Below, piece after piece: positions 1-12,040 of a stretch of DNA of 64,000 bases (positions are counted from its first letter, which is position 1; the number at the start of each line of letters is the position of its first letter). Both the position numbers and the translations under genes were made by a program. The notes under the pieces are model-generated. The model made no database searches and was not told the origin of the DNA. It was given only the letters and a program-made list of their open reading frames with translations. Source of the stretch: Hydractinia symbiolongicarpus (Eukaryota; Cnidaria; Hydrozoa; Anthoathecata; Hydractiniidae); the NCBI RefSeq assembly GCF_029227915.1, contig NC_079884.1, positions 24,428,001-24,492,000 of the forward strand, in the 5' to 3' direction.

Positions 1-324
1 CAATCCTTTTGTAAATGGTCTGTTATAGATAGCAAAATTTGTAATAGCAAATTACATACAAGTACTTTGTATCGTGCGTAGGCTTGTACAAGAACTTGCA
101 CTAGTTTTGATTTTTATTGTTTTTTTAAATAATCGAAAGAAAAGTATTCAGTTCGAAAGTTTTATAAAAAAACTAAATACTGATAATATAAAAAAAGGAC
201 CTGTTATAGTAGATATATAAAGGCAAAAATATAAAAAAATAGGTGCGCAAATCCAGGCCTTAGTGACGAGTTTAAAAGCTTTTCCAATGCACAATGTAAC
301 GGACCCTTGTATATTTTTTTTCAG
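1..324. other. Intron/upstream sequence of the FRRS1-like gene; nothing recognised
   Basis: AT-rich sequence that ends in a pyrimidine tract and TCAG immediately before the first exon seen at 325. No open frame here resembles the earlier b561 helices, so the preceding exons must lie left of the window. Confidence 0.5.
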
Positions 325-3300
325 CCTGTTATGGCATTCTTCAGACCTGGTCCGGATCATGACAGGTAATTTTTGCAGTTTGTATTTTACCTGATTTTTA
401 CGTTAAGATTCTGACATCTGGGCTCTTGGGCTATATTTGTAATATACATTAATGGTTACCATCAACTACCAAATTTTCGGATAAGGACGTTAACGTTGTT
501 GATGTACACAGAAATCTCCCTATGGGTGCTGACGAGCAACGTTATGACGTCAAAATTTCTGTGGTGGTTTTTGCTTTCCACAGAATTTTCATTGAAGTAG
601 CTTGCTTATTTTTGTTTTATAAATCTATCTTGTAAATGTAAATCAGGAAAAAAAAAAATTTTGTTTTTAAATAGTAAAATTGTAAGATTAAGTTTTAAAG
701 AGCGAAATTAACTTTAAGTTTTTATGTACATAAGCTTCTATTGCATAAATTCTGTGGAATACTAACAAATAATTTCTTTAATTAGGCGCTTTATCTTTAA
801 TTGGGCTCATCGATTGGTTGGAATCCTTGCATGGTGTCTCGGAGGTTAGTTTTGTCAAATAACAATTGAATTTGATAGTTTGACATTTTGTTAGTTTTAT
901 TATTTTTTTCAAACCAGAGAAAATCAAGAAAAGAAAAAAAACCTCAAAAAAAAATATTTTATTCACTAGTCGATGGCCCGTGGATAAATCTACGGTTTTG
1001 CCCGGTATTTGCCGTATTTTCGTGTGTCTCGCTACTGCGGGCACCATTTTGTGTGACAGACAGACATATAGGATTATTATTGTATAGTCGTTAGCCCGTG
1101 GAAGAATCCACGGGTTCGCCCGTCCTTTATATTTACCCGTGGCAACAAAGTGGATAAAATATATCGCATTTGATATTCGTGCTTCCGTAGCACGATTTTC
1201 TAACTCAGCGGGGGGTCCGTGCAGAGACAGACAGACGACGGCTATTATTATAGAGAAGTCGTCAATCCGTGGAAAAATCCACAGGCTCCCTGTCCTTTGT
1301 ATGTTGCATTTCGTGTTTCTGTAACAGGACGCGGCTTTCGCGGACACACATACAGACGGAATAGGGCTATAATTAAAGAGATTAATTGTAATTAAAATTT
1401 TTGGGAAGAAATATTTTGACGAATTTATTATTTTTTTTAAGAACAAAAAATGTTTCGCGATGATTTATTTTCGCGAATTAACCTTCCTAGAAGTTTTCGC
1501 GGAAATAAATAAAATTCGCGAAGTTTGTAGAAATTAATCTTCTTCGGATAGTAAAAAAAGTCCTAGTATTCTCCAATTATCTGACTGTTTTTTATCTGAC
1601 TTTTATATTTTATGTACAGCTGCTGCGATCATCTATGGTTTCGAATTTTTCAAAGAAGGAAACCCAAAAATCGAAGAAGGCGTTATGATCGCTTTCGTAT
1701 CTAGTGTAGTTTCGATATTCATTGTTTTGAACCTTATCTTGTTACTGGTACGGAGGGACGGTAATGATTCTGGTAAGTTGTTTTGCTAATGTGTTTTGTA
1801 AGATTCCATTTAAGCGTCCCAACATACATCGTATTCTAGCTTTATTGACACTGTACTATACGAACTAAACATCTAAGTGGAAAAGTTCGTCGGAGATAAA
1901 TTGCTCGGCAACGAAAACAACAACTCGTAACAACGAGTTGATCTTTAGACAAAACCTCTCAATTATCGTCTCTGTGACGGATGATTCAAATGAAATGGGG
2001 GTTATACAAAGCATGCTTTTACTAACGCAAGTTTCAGTAAAACGACAAGTGAAAATAAAACTATTGTTTGAAGATCATGTATAAGATTTTGTTAGTTACG
2101 CATGATAGCAATTCAATTAAAATCTCTACTTATAGCAGCTAAAGCAAAGATAAAGAGTGCCACAAGGCGCTAAAGCAAGTAAACGAAATCTGAAAATGTT
2201 TTGAGCAAAGTGTAATAGCGTCCACATCAGCAAACATGCTTTAAATATGCAACTGTAAACCACCCAAAGAATATTAAGATCAGTAAACTAGTGTGTTAGG
2301 GAGATAATTAAAAACGCTTATAAGATTGTCCTGTGCTGTTTATCGTCCCACCTATAAAATACAAATAATTCATGTTTTTAAACCCAACAACAAAAACATT
2401 AAACAATAGCAAAACAATAGGGCGGAACCTGAGCATGCGCAGTTCCATTTGTTTTGATTTTACTCTTCAGCAGCGATATATTTAAAATTAAATTTTTAAT
2501 CAATTAGAAAGCCTATTATTAGGTTTTATAGTCGTAAAAACTTATTACTGAGAAGAAATTGAATTGTTTTTAATACCCCAAAAATATTAATTTTAAATTC
2601 GCCACTTGTTTGCTACTTTTTTGTGGAAATTAAAACAACTTTTCAGAGCTAATTCAGCATTCACAAATTTTAATTCTGTCCATTAATTGTTCCTGTTTTT
2701 GCATTTGATTTCGTACTGTATATTATCCGACAAAGTAACTCTCCGGACAAATTATTTATCTCATACGATTGGTTCGTGTCTAAATGCGGCTATTTTTATA
2801 CGTTTGATATTGGTATACATTTGATTTCATTCACACCTTAGTTGTTGATTTACTTGCCAGTGTAGTCAATGAAAAAATACTTTTAGGGAATGTTGTGATA
2901 ATATCAAAGTGGCCTGTTAAGGGGAATATCAGAAATTTCGTTTTAAATAAGACACTTGCCAAGTTAAGAACAATCTCCTGGTTTTGTGTTATAGTTTCAT
3001 ACGGAAAAAGAAGTGGTGTAGTTGAAATCAGCAAACCACAACAACAACAAGGAAGAGTGAGTATACTATTTTTCATCAGTCCATGTTGTATGTTTTGTCG
3101 GGACCATCTGGTTTTTCATTATCTTAATTACCTTATTAGTACTGCGCAAGCAGCTTAAAAATTACATTTCGCAGGTATTGATTTTCATGCATGACGTAAA
3201 AATCTTTATTATTCTTGAAAAAAAAAACAGTCATGAATAACACATTTACACAAAAATGTTTCATTCATTTTTGCGATTTTTAACGTCAGCGTGCCATTTT

Positions 3301-4082
3301 CTTCCTACCTTAAATAAAATTGCGCTCCTTTTTACTCTGAAAAAAAACAGTCATGAATAACACATTTACACAAAAATACACTTTTAACATTCATTTTTGC
3401 GATTTTTAACGTCAGCGTGCCATTTTCTTCTTACCTTAAATAAAATTGCGCTCCTTTTTACTCTGAAAAAAAACAGTCATGAATAACACATTTACACAAA
3501 AATACACTTTTAACATTCATTTTTGCGATTTTTAACGTCAGCGTGCCATTTTCTTCTTACCTTAAATAAAATTGCGCTCCTTTTTACTCTGAAAAAAAAC
3601 AGTCATGAATAACACATTTACTCAAAAATGACTTTTAACATTCATTTTTGCGATTTTTAACACAAAAATACACTTTTAACATTCATTTTTGCGATTTTTA
3701 ACGTCAGCGTGCCATTTTCTTCTTACCTTAAATAAAATTGTGCTCCTTTTTACTCTGAAAAAAAAACAATGAATAACACATTTACACAAATGTCACAAAA
3801 TAATGGCTATTCTTGATTTTTTTCGCGAGTATCAATTTTTGCCAGTGGTTTCTGAAATAATTATTCACGGGTTATTTATTCGCAAAAACAGGGAAAATAA
3901 GTACCTGAGAAAGTTGTTACCATTATTATGTATGTTTTTCATTTCCACCCATTATGTTACATTTGCACGTTTAGAGTCACGCTGTTGAGTGGATATTTTT
4001 GTTGATTATAATCGTTTTATCTGTTGCCATGGCAGCATATCATGTATACAGAGTCGTTGATTTACGCGAAGCTAGGAGTTAA
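325..4082 (+). CDS. FRRS1-like cytochrome b561-domain protein, 3' exons only (5' end outside window)
   Basis: Five exons keep one frame: 325-365, 786-844, 1620-1772, 2995-3056 and 3975-4082 (TAA at 4080-4082). All have GT donors and AG acceptors with matching phases (0/2, 2/1, 1/1, 1/0, 0/stop). The first two exons read QP-type VMAFFRPGPDHDRR then FNWAHRLVGILAW, the signature of the b561 core in DOMON-b561 ferric-chelate reductases; the His of NWAHR is at a heme-ligand position. Exon 3 completes that helix (AAAIIYGFEFF) and adds the next (VMIAFVSSVVSIFIVLNLIL). Exon 4 encodes a short polar loop with four Gln. Exon 5 encodes a last helix (WIFLLIIIVLSVAMAAYHVY) and a tail ending in REARS. Family knowledge: these proteins move electrons across membranes through two b hemes, often with N-terminal Reeler/DOMON domains, which would lie upstream here. 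Exon 4 is the least certain: acceptors at 2842 or 2866 keep the same frame but give a longer loop. Intron 4 holds a tandem repeat. Confidence 0.85.
960..1385. repeat. Interspersed repeat family with CCGTGG hairpin, three degenerate units
   Basis: Three diverged units start near 971, 1090 and 1262. Each has a short stem-loop of the form CCGTGGAAAAATCCACGG, then a CGCCCGTCC-like block, and ends in a CAGACAGAC stretch followed by TATTATTATAG. The same hallmark recurs near 19490, 48145, 49570 and, weakly, 35410-35880. The units fall inside intron 2 of the FRRS1-like gene. Class unknown; could be a SINE- or Helitron-like non-autonomous element. Confidence 0.6.
3222..3790. repeat. ~120-126-bp tandem repeat in the last intron of the FRRS1-like gene
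   Basis: About four and a half head-to-tail copies of a unit starting near CAGTCATGAATAACACA and containing GCGATTTTTAACGTCAGCGT. Copy starts are at about 3229, 3349, 3475 and 3601, with a shortened, rearranged copy after 3650. The copies are nearly identical, so the array is young. It lies between exons 3056 and 3975, with no sign of coding. Confidence 0.9.
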
Positions 4083-5981
4083 ATCTGTTCACTTTGGCAT
4101 TGGATTGAGGGAAATGGACTCGTTTTGATGATGTTCCTTGATGAGGGTCTCCTGATCAGTAATATAAATGGCTAAATTAATGAGAGAAATGATTTATGTC
4201 AGAGTAGGGGTGGTTGGCTAGTGATTGGACTAGCTACATAATTTTTCCTGATACATTTTGATACATTTAATATAGTAATAAAATTTTTCATTTCTATATC
4301 AAGTATACCAATTATTATGAAAGAAAAGGGTGGTTATGTTTTTTAAGGGAAGAAATTTTGGAAAAAATTGGTATTTGACGACTGGAATTGCACCCATGAA
4401 ATAATCAGCTTATATTCTTGTATTTTTTTACATTATATTTTTTTGTACACTATTTTTATATGGTAGACGAAGGAAAATGATATTGCCGTGAGAAGTATTA
4501 CCGATTGCGTGACCTTTAGGTTTAATTGGTTGATAATAAAAAGAATTTTTTTTATTGCGAATATGGCGTAATTAAGTCAACGAAAAAAATAGACTTTAAT
4601 TTACTTTCAATAAAGGGACAAAATGCCTTCTACCTGTTTGATGAATAGTTCTAAACTTGTGCTATAATAAATATATGGGCATTATAAAATAGTATTTGGT
4701 TCAATTCCCCAAATTATCTTCCGTGCATATTTCCTATTTGGACAGGTTTCACTGTTGTGTATATTATGGTGTTTTGATTATTATACCTACATAATTTAAA
4801 CTTACAGGACGCATTGCTTATAAATTAGTAATAACACGATCATATTTATCTATTTTTCTATTAAACTTGTCATATTTGTAAGTAAAAATTTAACACGATA
4901 TATTTTTTTATCGCACATTGTAAGTCTGTATGTGATGTCTTTCGATGCTGGTACAAACATGATTTTTTTATCTTAGTGTGAACGGAAAGGAAGTATTGAA
5001 AATAAATATTTTGCGGAACGTACTAAATGTGGAATTTATATTTGGTATTGTAATCTCTTATAAAGTCAAGATTACCAAGCTTCCTTAAAGCTTCACAGTC
5101 CTCCTCATTTTCGACTCTATAAAAAGAATGGCAACCCTGGAAGAAAATAGAAACTGTTTCTGTCTTAAAATTCATTTTTTAAATCGTATTTACACGACTG
5201 AAATATATTTTTGTTTATGTGCTCCAACGATCTCTTGGATCACGTGTATAATGAAAAGGGAACAACGCGATATTTTCTTTTACAAACGATATTTCCAGAC
5301 TTTTTGAGATTGAAGTAAGACGAAGCTCGTCAATCAGTACAGCGCTATCCGTTGAACAGGTCGTTTATATGAAATCAAAGTAAAATTGGGAAAATAAAAT
5401 TCCACACCGGAATGAAAGGTGTGACTGTGTATAGGATATTTCACTCCAGATTGAATATTGATAAGTAGTGTTCGTATCTTTTAAACATACACAGCATGCA
5501 CATCCGGAATGAAGTGTTTGCATGGAAATCATGCACTGGTTTGAAATTTAACTTCGGTTAATTTGACCCAAAGTGAGTTTTTCTTCGCTTAAGTGATGAA
5601 AACTTATAGTCCTAAGAAATATACCGTGGACTGGTATTTATGTTAACGTAGCTACTGAACGGTTAACCTTGCAAATAAATTTAAAGGTCTAAAACAACCC
5701 GAAGTTGCAGACACGGGCATGTCAAACTCTAATAAATGTACCACCGCTTCCCTGAAAGTTGCTACTCTTCAGATGAAACGCAGAAAAACATTTTTTGCAG
5801 ACTAGACATTACATGAAAATTTAGTTAAAGCTTTCAAAGAAAAAGTTAGGCCCATATGAAAGACCTATGAAACTTACCTAGGATTCTTTTGATATATGCC
5901 ATATAAGTTCGCTAATTATGCGAAATTTTCACGTCATTAATTAGCTGTGTACATGTAATTGGTGTTAAGGAGCATAATTAT
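4083..5981. other. Intergenic DNA, no gene recognised
   Basis: AT-rich downstream flank of the FRRS1-like gene. Only short chance frames are present and no repeat structure was recognised by eye. Confidence 0.5.
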
Positions 5982-5990
5982 CGTAATATT
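5982..5990. repeat. Left 9-bp target-site duplication of the MULE (CGTAATATT)
   Basis: Identical to 8778-8786 on the other side of the element. Confidence 0.88.
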
Positions 5991-8777
5991 CAACCTCGTC
6001 CCCAGGGCATCTTGTATCTTTTCTGACCCCGGGACGGCGATACGAACATGGCCCTGGAGGAGGCTGGTCCGATATGAAACCTGATTGGCGCGGATATGTC
6101 AAATAATTATTGCGTCATACAAAACATTTTGGCGAGGCGGCGAGTCTGTGACCAACAGGAGGAAGCTGTTCGTTTTAAAATGGCGGAGGTGTATCAGCAG
6201 TATCAAGTTTTTTTTAAAGTGAAAAATTTAATAAAAAGCATTACCAAGCAATGAGAGTATAAAATAAGACATCATAAAGTAATACTGCTTACATGACAAT
6301 ATTTCAATAGCTGGGAATGTTTAATAAAGCTAGAAAAGTTGTTAGCTAGCACACTATACCTAACACACTATCAAGGTAAGAACAAAAGAAAGAAACTCAA
6401 TTTGTTTCCAAGTGGCCAGGTTTGATTTGCAGCTTTTTGCAAAGACTGACGTTGCTTAAAATTGCCGCCCATGTCCTTTATAGACAAAATAATTTTGCAC
6501 AAAATATCGAAAATGTTTTTTTTTTACAAAATATATATACATTACGTTTTAAATTATATCAGGTTGTTATTAGTGGGCATGTTTTATTACCTTATATGCT
6601 TTGGTTACTATAAAAGATATAAAAAGCCAGTAGGTTAACCGTCGGAGCCATTTTATCATTGAATGCACATTTATCCGGCCTAATTCAAGAAAATTCAAAT
6701 TGCAAAAGCTTCAGTAAAAAAATAAAGTTATTGACTTGAAACTTGTTAAGGAGTACCTTTAAACCTATCTGATAAAATATAAAATTACACCAGGCATGAA
6801 AAATTTAAAAAGCCATTTTGAGGAAGAGAAAAAGGTAGGAAGATTTTCTTAAACTGATTCTTGCTAGGCCTTTTTTAACACGCTATGAAGAAATTTCAGA
6901 AAATCGAACTTAATCAAATTTTATTGAGCGCTCAATTAGGCATATGGTTAAATCCAGGATGTATTGAAGATGGTGGTAGATATTTAACAGCTCACCACTG
7001 TGATATATTATCTCAAGAGTTTTAATACAAATTACAAAGCAGTGAACATAAAAAATAACAAAAAAAGTCTAAACCGAGTATATAGTTTATAAAGCGTCCC
7101 ATAACTTCAGTAAAAATTAAAATATTGACTTGAGATTTGGTATGATATGGTTTTAGATTGGTTTGATGAAATTGAGCCAAAAAATAGTTCTATTATCATC
7201 ATACATTCTGAGTTTCAGAATTTAGCCCTTTTCAAAGACGCCGATAAGCCGTTTTGACAGCATATCAATTTTGACCAAGATACAGATTCAGAAAATTTTA
7301 AAAGCTATTCTAACCTCAGAAATGTCAGATAAGATTCAACCTAAAATTATGCTAGTAAACAAAAAATTTAGTTGCAAGGAATGTCTCTTTGCTGACATCT
7401 TTTTGTGATAGGATGCTCTTATGAGAATACTGAATTAATCTTCACGGTTAGCTAGTTTGGCATTTTAAATATTTTCCAAGCAGAATGATAACAATAAATA
7501 GATGTATATATCAATAAAAATCGATTTTTGAACAGCAGCAGAATTTTGATGAGCTCTAAAAAGTGCGAATTTATGAAACTAATTTTGGTCCAAAATCCCC
7601 AAAATAATTTCCTCAAAAAATTATTCCCGAAACATTTTTTTCTCAAGGTAGCAATACTTTGCTGTTCGTAAAGTCATATATCAATTCTTTCTAAACTATT
7701 AAGGCAGTGATACATTAAATCGAGAAAACAGATCACACGCAGACTTGTCGTTCTCGATTTTCAAACCAGCATAATGCTTTTGATAAAATTTTTGAATTAT
7801 TTATGTTTTAAACAGAAAAAAACCTTGTTTTTGTATAAATTAGATGCAAATTAAGTGTATATACAAAATAAATGTGAGCTTGCTGAGTAAAAAATAAAAA
7901 AGCTGCAAGGCGTTTTAAAACATGTCATTAAGAAAAGAAAAAGCAGAATTTATCAGTAATGGGTGGCTTTTTGGAAATGTTAAGGCCACAAATGTAAAAG
8001 AAAAAAATACTTCTAAAGTAAATACTCTTCTGAAGCCTTTTTCACCCAATATAACTGCAAGCAGTGAGTCCACCATAGTTGAATTCAGTTTCAGCTAAGT
8101 ATTGTTTAAATACAGCAAAATCTTTGTCATCATATAAAAGCAGTAATGCAGACACAGATATGAACTCACGGTAAATGAGAATTCTAAAGTTCAGCCAAAA
8201 TGAATAAAAAATGTAAATGTTAATATGAGGTTAAATTTCTGCCTAGCTACTTTCAGTCGGGCACCTAGAATGATACGAACATTTGAAAATTATGTAGCCA
8301 TATCTGCACCTTAGAGAACCAACGAAGTGCTATGTTCAGATGGGCAAATCATTTACTAATTTCCAAGTTTCCCCTAGCTACAAGTTTTGCAACCCAGTGC
8401 TTGCTAGTCAACCAATTCAGTGAAATACACATAACTAAATTGCTTGAATTTCTTCAAGTAAACAGCAGCCTAAATAACATTATTGTGTATTTATACATTT
8501 ACACAAAACAATCAAGGGCAATATGCGAGAAGTTTGTGTGTTGCGATGAGAGGAATCAAAACAAACTCGCCGCACGCATCTGTGACGTAAAAGGCCGACC
8601 TCGCTTAGCTCTGCAAGGTTATATTAAAACTTTGGTACATTGAGACAAATCTCATTAAATATTACACACAGAAATACTGTGTATTGGAGGGTCACGTGAC
8701 GAGGCCTCCTCCAGGGCCATGTTCGTATCGCCGTCCCGGGGTCAGAAAAGATACAAGATGCCCTGGGGACGAGGTTG
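5991..8777. mobile_element. Mutator-like (MULE) non-autonomous DNA transposon, 2787 bp
   Basis: The ends are perfect 74-bp inverted repeats: the left begins CAACCTCGTCCCCAGGGC and the right ends with its complement at 8777. The flanks are an exact 9-bp duplication, CGTAATATT, at 5982-5990 and 8778-8786. Long TIRs plus a 9-bp TSD are the classic Mutator superfamily signature. The interior is AT-rich, contains only short frames (longest 103 residues at 8332-8643, no recognisable domain) and no MULE transposase, so it would depend on a transposase supplied elsewhere. The lack of mismatches between the TIRs suggests recent movement. Confidence 0.88.
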
Positions 8778-8786
8778 CGTAATATT
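8778..8786. repeat. Right 9-bp target-site duplication of the MULE (CGTAATATT)
   Basis: Identical to 5982-5990. Confidence 0.88.
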
Positions 8787-9710
8787 GAAATTTATGAAAA
8801 ATGGTCAAAACGCCAAACTGAATGGCCAAATACATTTTTAACCCTATATCTTGGAAAAACTATTAAATACAACTTCTCACTCATAGTTCGTGATGTTATG
8901 TATAATTAGTGGAGTTTAAGATTTTTCAAAAAGATATACAAATTCCTAGACAACTTCTCCAGCTCTTTCATATAAAATTACCTTGTGTTTTTGGCGGGGA
9001 AGTAAGGTAAAAGTTTTTAAAAACGCTATGCCTTCTATGTATAAGGCTTAATAGCTTGATGTATAGACATTTTATTTGTCCTTTCGGGTGTATTTTATGT
9101 CCTAAAAAGTTATATTTACGTACGGAATGGTGATTTATGTTTTACCTTAGACTGCCATACGCGTGAGATCTTTATGAGTCCTTACAGTATTAAGTTTGGG
9201 TTACTTAAAAAACGTTCAGTAATAAAGTTAGGCTTTAAAGAATTATATCTTACAAAGGCACAAATATATATACATAAAAATTCTTATGTGTCCACAGAGT
9301 GAGAATTATAAACAGATTCTGAAAATATACACTTCATGCCTTTCAGCTCCAAGAATAAAGCAAAATGTCTATTTAAATATGTAATTATCATTTCAGGCGG
9401 TTCAAATAATCAATGCAGATCATTAATATCGTGTTACTCTTTCAATGGCACGATATCTTCTTAATTTAGAGGTTTTTTTTAGCATATACCATGGATTTTA
9501 TAACTTAGGAAGATTTGTTTTCATGGGAGACCCAAACTTCGCTTTTAATTTTGGGTCCTTACGCAAATATTACGAGTGGTGGACAATTTGATTTGATAGC
9601 TTAAGGGTTATTTAGACCTGAAAAGGTAGCACAGGGGGTAATGGCCAATCAATTTTATATATAACGATAAATGCTACAGGGGATTACCAATATATAAGTT
9701 TGATAATCTT
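8787..9710. other. Intergenic DNA, no gene recognised
   Basis: AT-rich; no long frame, no recognised repeat. Confidence 0.5.
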
Positions 9711-10067
9711 TGGTTTTGGTTGCAGCAATTCAACGCCAATACAAAACTTAATGCAATAGCGATTAAAGTGTTCATGATACTGCCGACGTTATTGCTCCAA
9801 AAACCATCACCGCCATCAAAACCATCCAAAGCAAAGGACCATCTCAGGGGCGGATCTAGGGTTAGGCAGCCTAGGCAATTGCCTAAGCCTAGTTTTGTGA
9901 ACTAGAAAAAAAATTCTCTATAGATAGAATAATCTATAAAAAAAACTAAATTATTTTTATCAATTTATTTTTGGCATCCGCCGATTTCGACTATGACGTT
10001 GCGCGGCGTGCGTGTTTTATTTTACTCAAATAAGCAAACCCGGGGCGATCTTAGGCAAAATGTCTAT

Positions 10068-10250
10068 TCGCCTAAAACGTCCGCGGGTTTTAAAGTTCCG
10101 AATGAATGAAAATCACAGATGGAAGAAAAAACGCCTAAAACGTCCGCGGGTTTTCAAGTTCCAATGAATGAAATTCTGGAATGTGAAGAAAAAACGCCTA
10201 AAACGTCCGTGGGTTTTAAAGTTTAAACGCCTAAAACGACCACGGGTACG
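10068..10250. repeat. Subterminal direct repeats in hAT-like copy 1
   Basis: Four copies of CGCCTAAAACGTCCGCGGG (the third with GTGGG, the fourth CGACCACGGG), spaced about 40-65 bp, 225-400 bp from the element's left end. The same set is at 16566-16745 in copy 2. Subterminal repeats of this kind bind transposase in many hAT elements; that role here is inferred. Confidence 0.7.
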
Positions 10251-11563
10251 GTTACATGGAGTGGATGTTTTTTTTTCAACATGGTTTACCTGGATCAGGT
10301 CCAATTGCAGGGAGCACTTCAAATGTCTAGAATATTAAAGCAATTGTATGCCACCTAAGTTAAATAAAGAAGTTTTGAATTTGGAAACCTTTTCAGATAT
10401 TGAAAGGATTAGAAATGCTGGAGAGAAGTATTTTGGCCACGTGTGCCGTGTTGTTGTCTCAAACCAAACCTTTATCTTCCTCTGCAAGAGACAATAAATT
10501 CAGTAATACTTGAAATATTTTAGTTTTAGCTGCTCCTGAATTTTAGGCACTTTTGTGTCAAGAACTATTCTTAAAAGTGGTAAACCACCAGATGTTCTTA
10601 CAAAACGTGTAATTTAAATCTTTTTCTTATCAAAACAAAAGGTTTTAACTTGGCCTTGATCAAATGCATTGTTTATAAACATAAAAGCCCAATGCTAAAC
10701 GAGATAGCTAACTGAGGCAATTTATGTCAACACTGTCTTGGCGGTCGAGAGATGTTTTGATGTGTATGTTAAATTCGTATAGAGTATTACTAGCTACCTG
10801 TATGTGTATTAGTTGGAATTTTGTTAGTTTTTTTTCTTTAATGTCTTAAGGGTCACTGGCTTCGTGTAGGCTTTGTGTAGCCGTTTATGCAACTGTGTAT
10901 CTTTGTTTCTGTTAGGGAGAGAATACATTCTTGTAAGATAACTAAGGGACAGCTCTTTCATGAACGCAAAAGTCCAAGCTAAATGTTAATAGATCTGCAG
11001 ATCCCCTTTCCCTCCCCTAAACATCAAATCAGAAAAGGTAATCTTTGAATGTTGTCAGTCCTTGAAACCATAAGCACTCGGCCATGTGTCCCTGCAAAGC
11101 AGGTAGACACTAAAAGTTATTAATACTTTCTGTTCTCTAAGAAATCGATGTATACAGTATGAGATATAATTAAACGGCAAAGGATTCTACCTCGTCCCAC
11201 CGCCAAATTTATACGCTTAGCATATACTTTTTTATTGTGATTGTCCCTAAGAACTTTGACTTTGTGGGAACTTTTAAACAGTGCATTTTATATGCAACAT
11301 CCCACTGCTCATTTTAAAACTTTTAAGAACACGAGAAGATCTCTTTGACTTTCCCATGTTACTTTTAATTGTAATAAAATTGCTAAAAACAAAAGAATGA
11401 AGCAATACCTAATCTAAGAATAGTCCAAGTTTGTTTTATAATATTTCTTATTCTCATCTTGCTGAGCAATACAACGTATATAATTTTGTTTTAGGATAAG
11501 ATATTTTGATGTCACCCTGGTACCTAAGATGAATATTCTTCTAACAACGAAAATCACCATCAA

Positions 11564-12040
11564 TTAAAAGAACACAGATTTGTTAATCCTTATAATATTG
11601 GAAAACTGTAAACAATGGATATATATCTGGTATAATCCACAAAGTTGTGTTTCATAAGAGGAACTAAGAAGGTGAAAAAAATCAATCAAAATAACTTGTA
11701 TTTTGATGTCACCCTGGTACCTATGATGAATATTCAAGTAAATAACACAGAAGATTTGTTCTGAATCCTTATAATATTGGAAAACTGTAAACAATAGATA
11801 TATATCTGGTATAATCCACAAAGTTGTGTTTCATAAGAGGAACTAAGAAGGTGAAAAAAATCAATCAAAATAACTTGTATTTTGATGTCACCCTGGTACC
11901 TATGATGAATATTCAAGTAAATAACACAGAAGATTTGTTCTGAATCCTTATAATATTGGAAAACTGTAAACAATGGATATATATCTGGTATAATCCACAA
12001 AGTTGGTGAAAAAAATCAATCAAAATAACTTGTGAATATT
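11564..12040. repeat. 179-bp tandem repeat inside hAT-like copy 1 (about three units)
   Basis: The unit contains CCTTATAATATTGGAAAACT, TCACCCTGGTACCTATGATG and ends near AAATAACACAGAAGATTTGT. Units start near 11575, 11754 and 11933; the last is truncated. In copy 2 only two units are present (18065-18330), which accounts for nearly all of the 180-bp length difference between the copies. Confidence 0.88.

Noticed and set aside
778-1446. 222-residue - strand frame
   Set aside because: It crosses exon 2 of the + strand b561 gene and the CCGTGG repeats; composition and position show it is a chance frame.
2831-3158. Long frames on both strands around 2831-3158
   Set aside because: Only 2995-3056 fits the splice phases and a short polar loop; the longer + strand frame has no recognisable domain, and the - strand one is its shadow.
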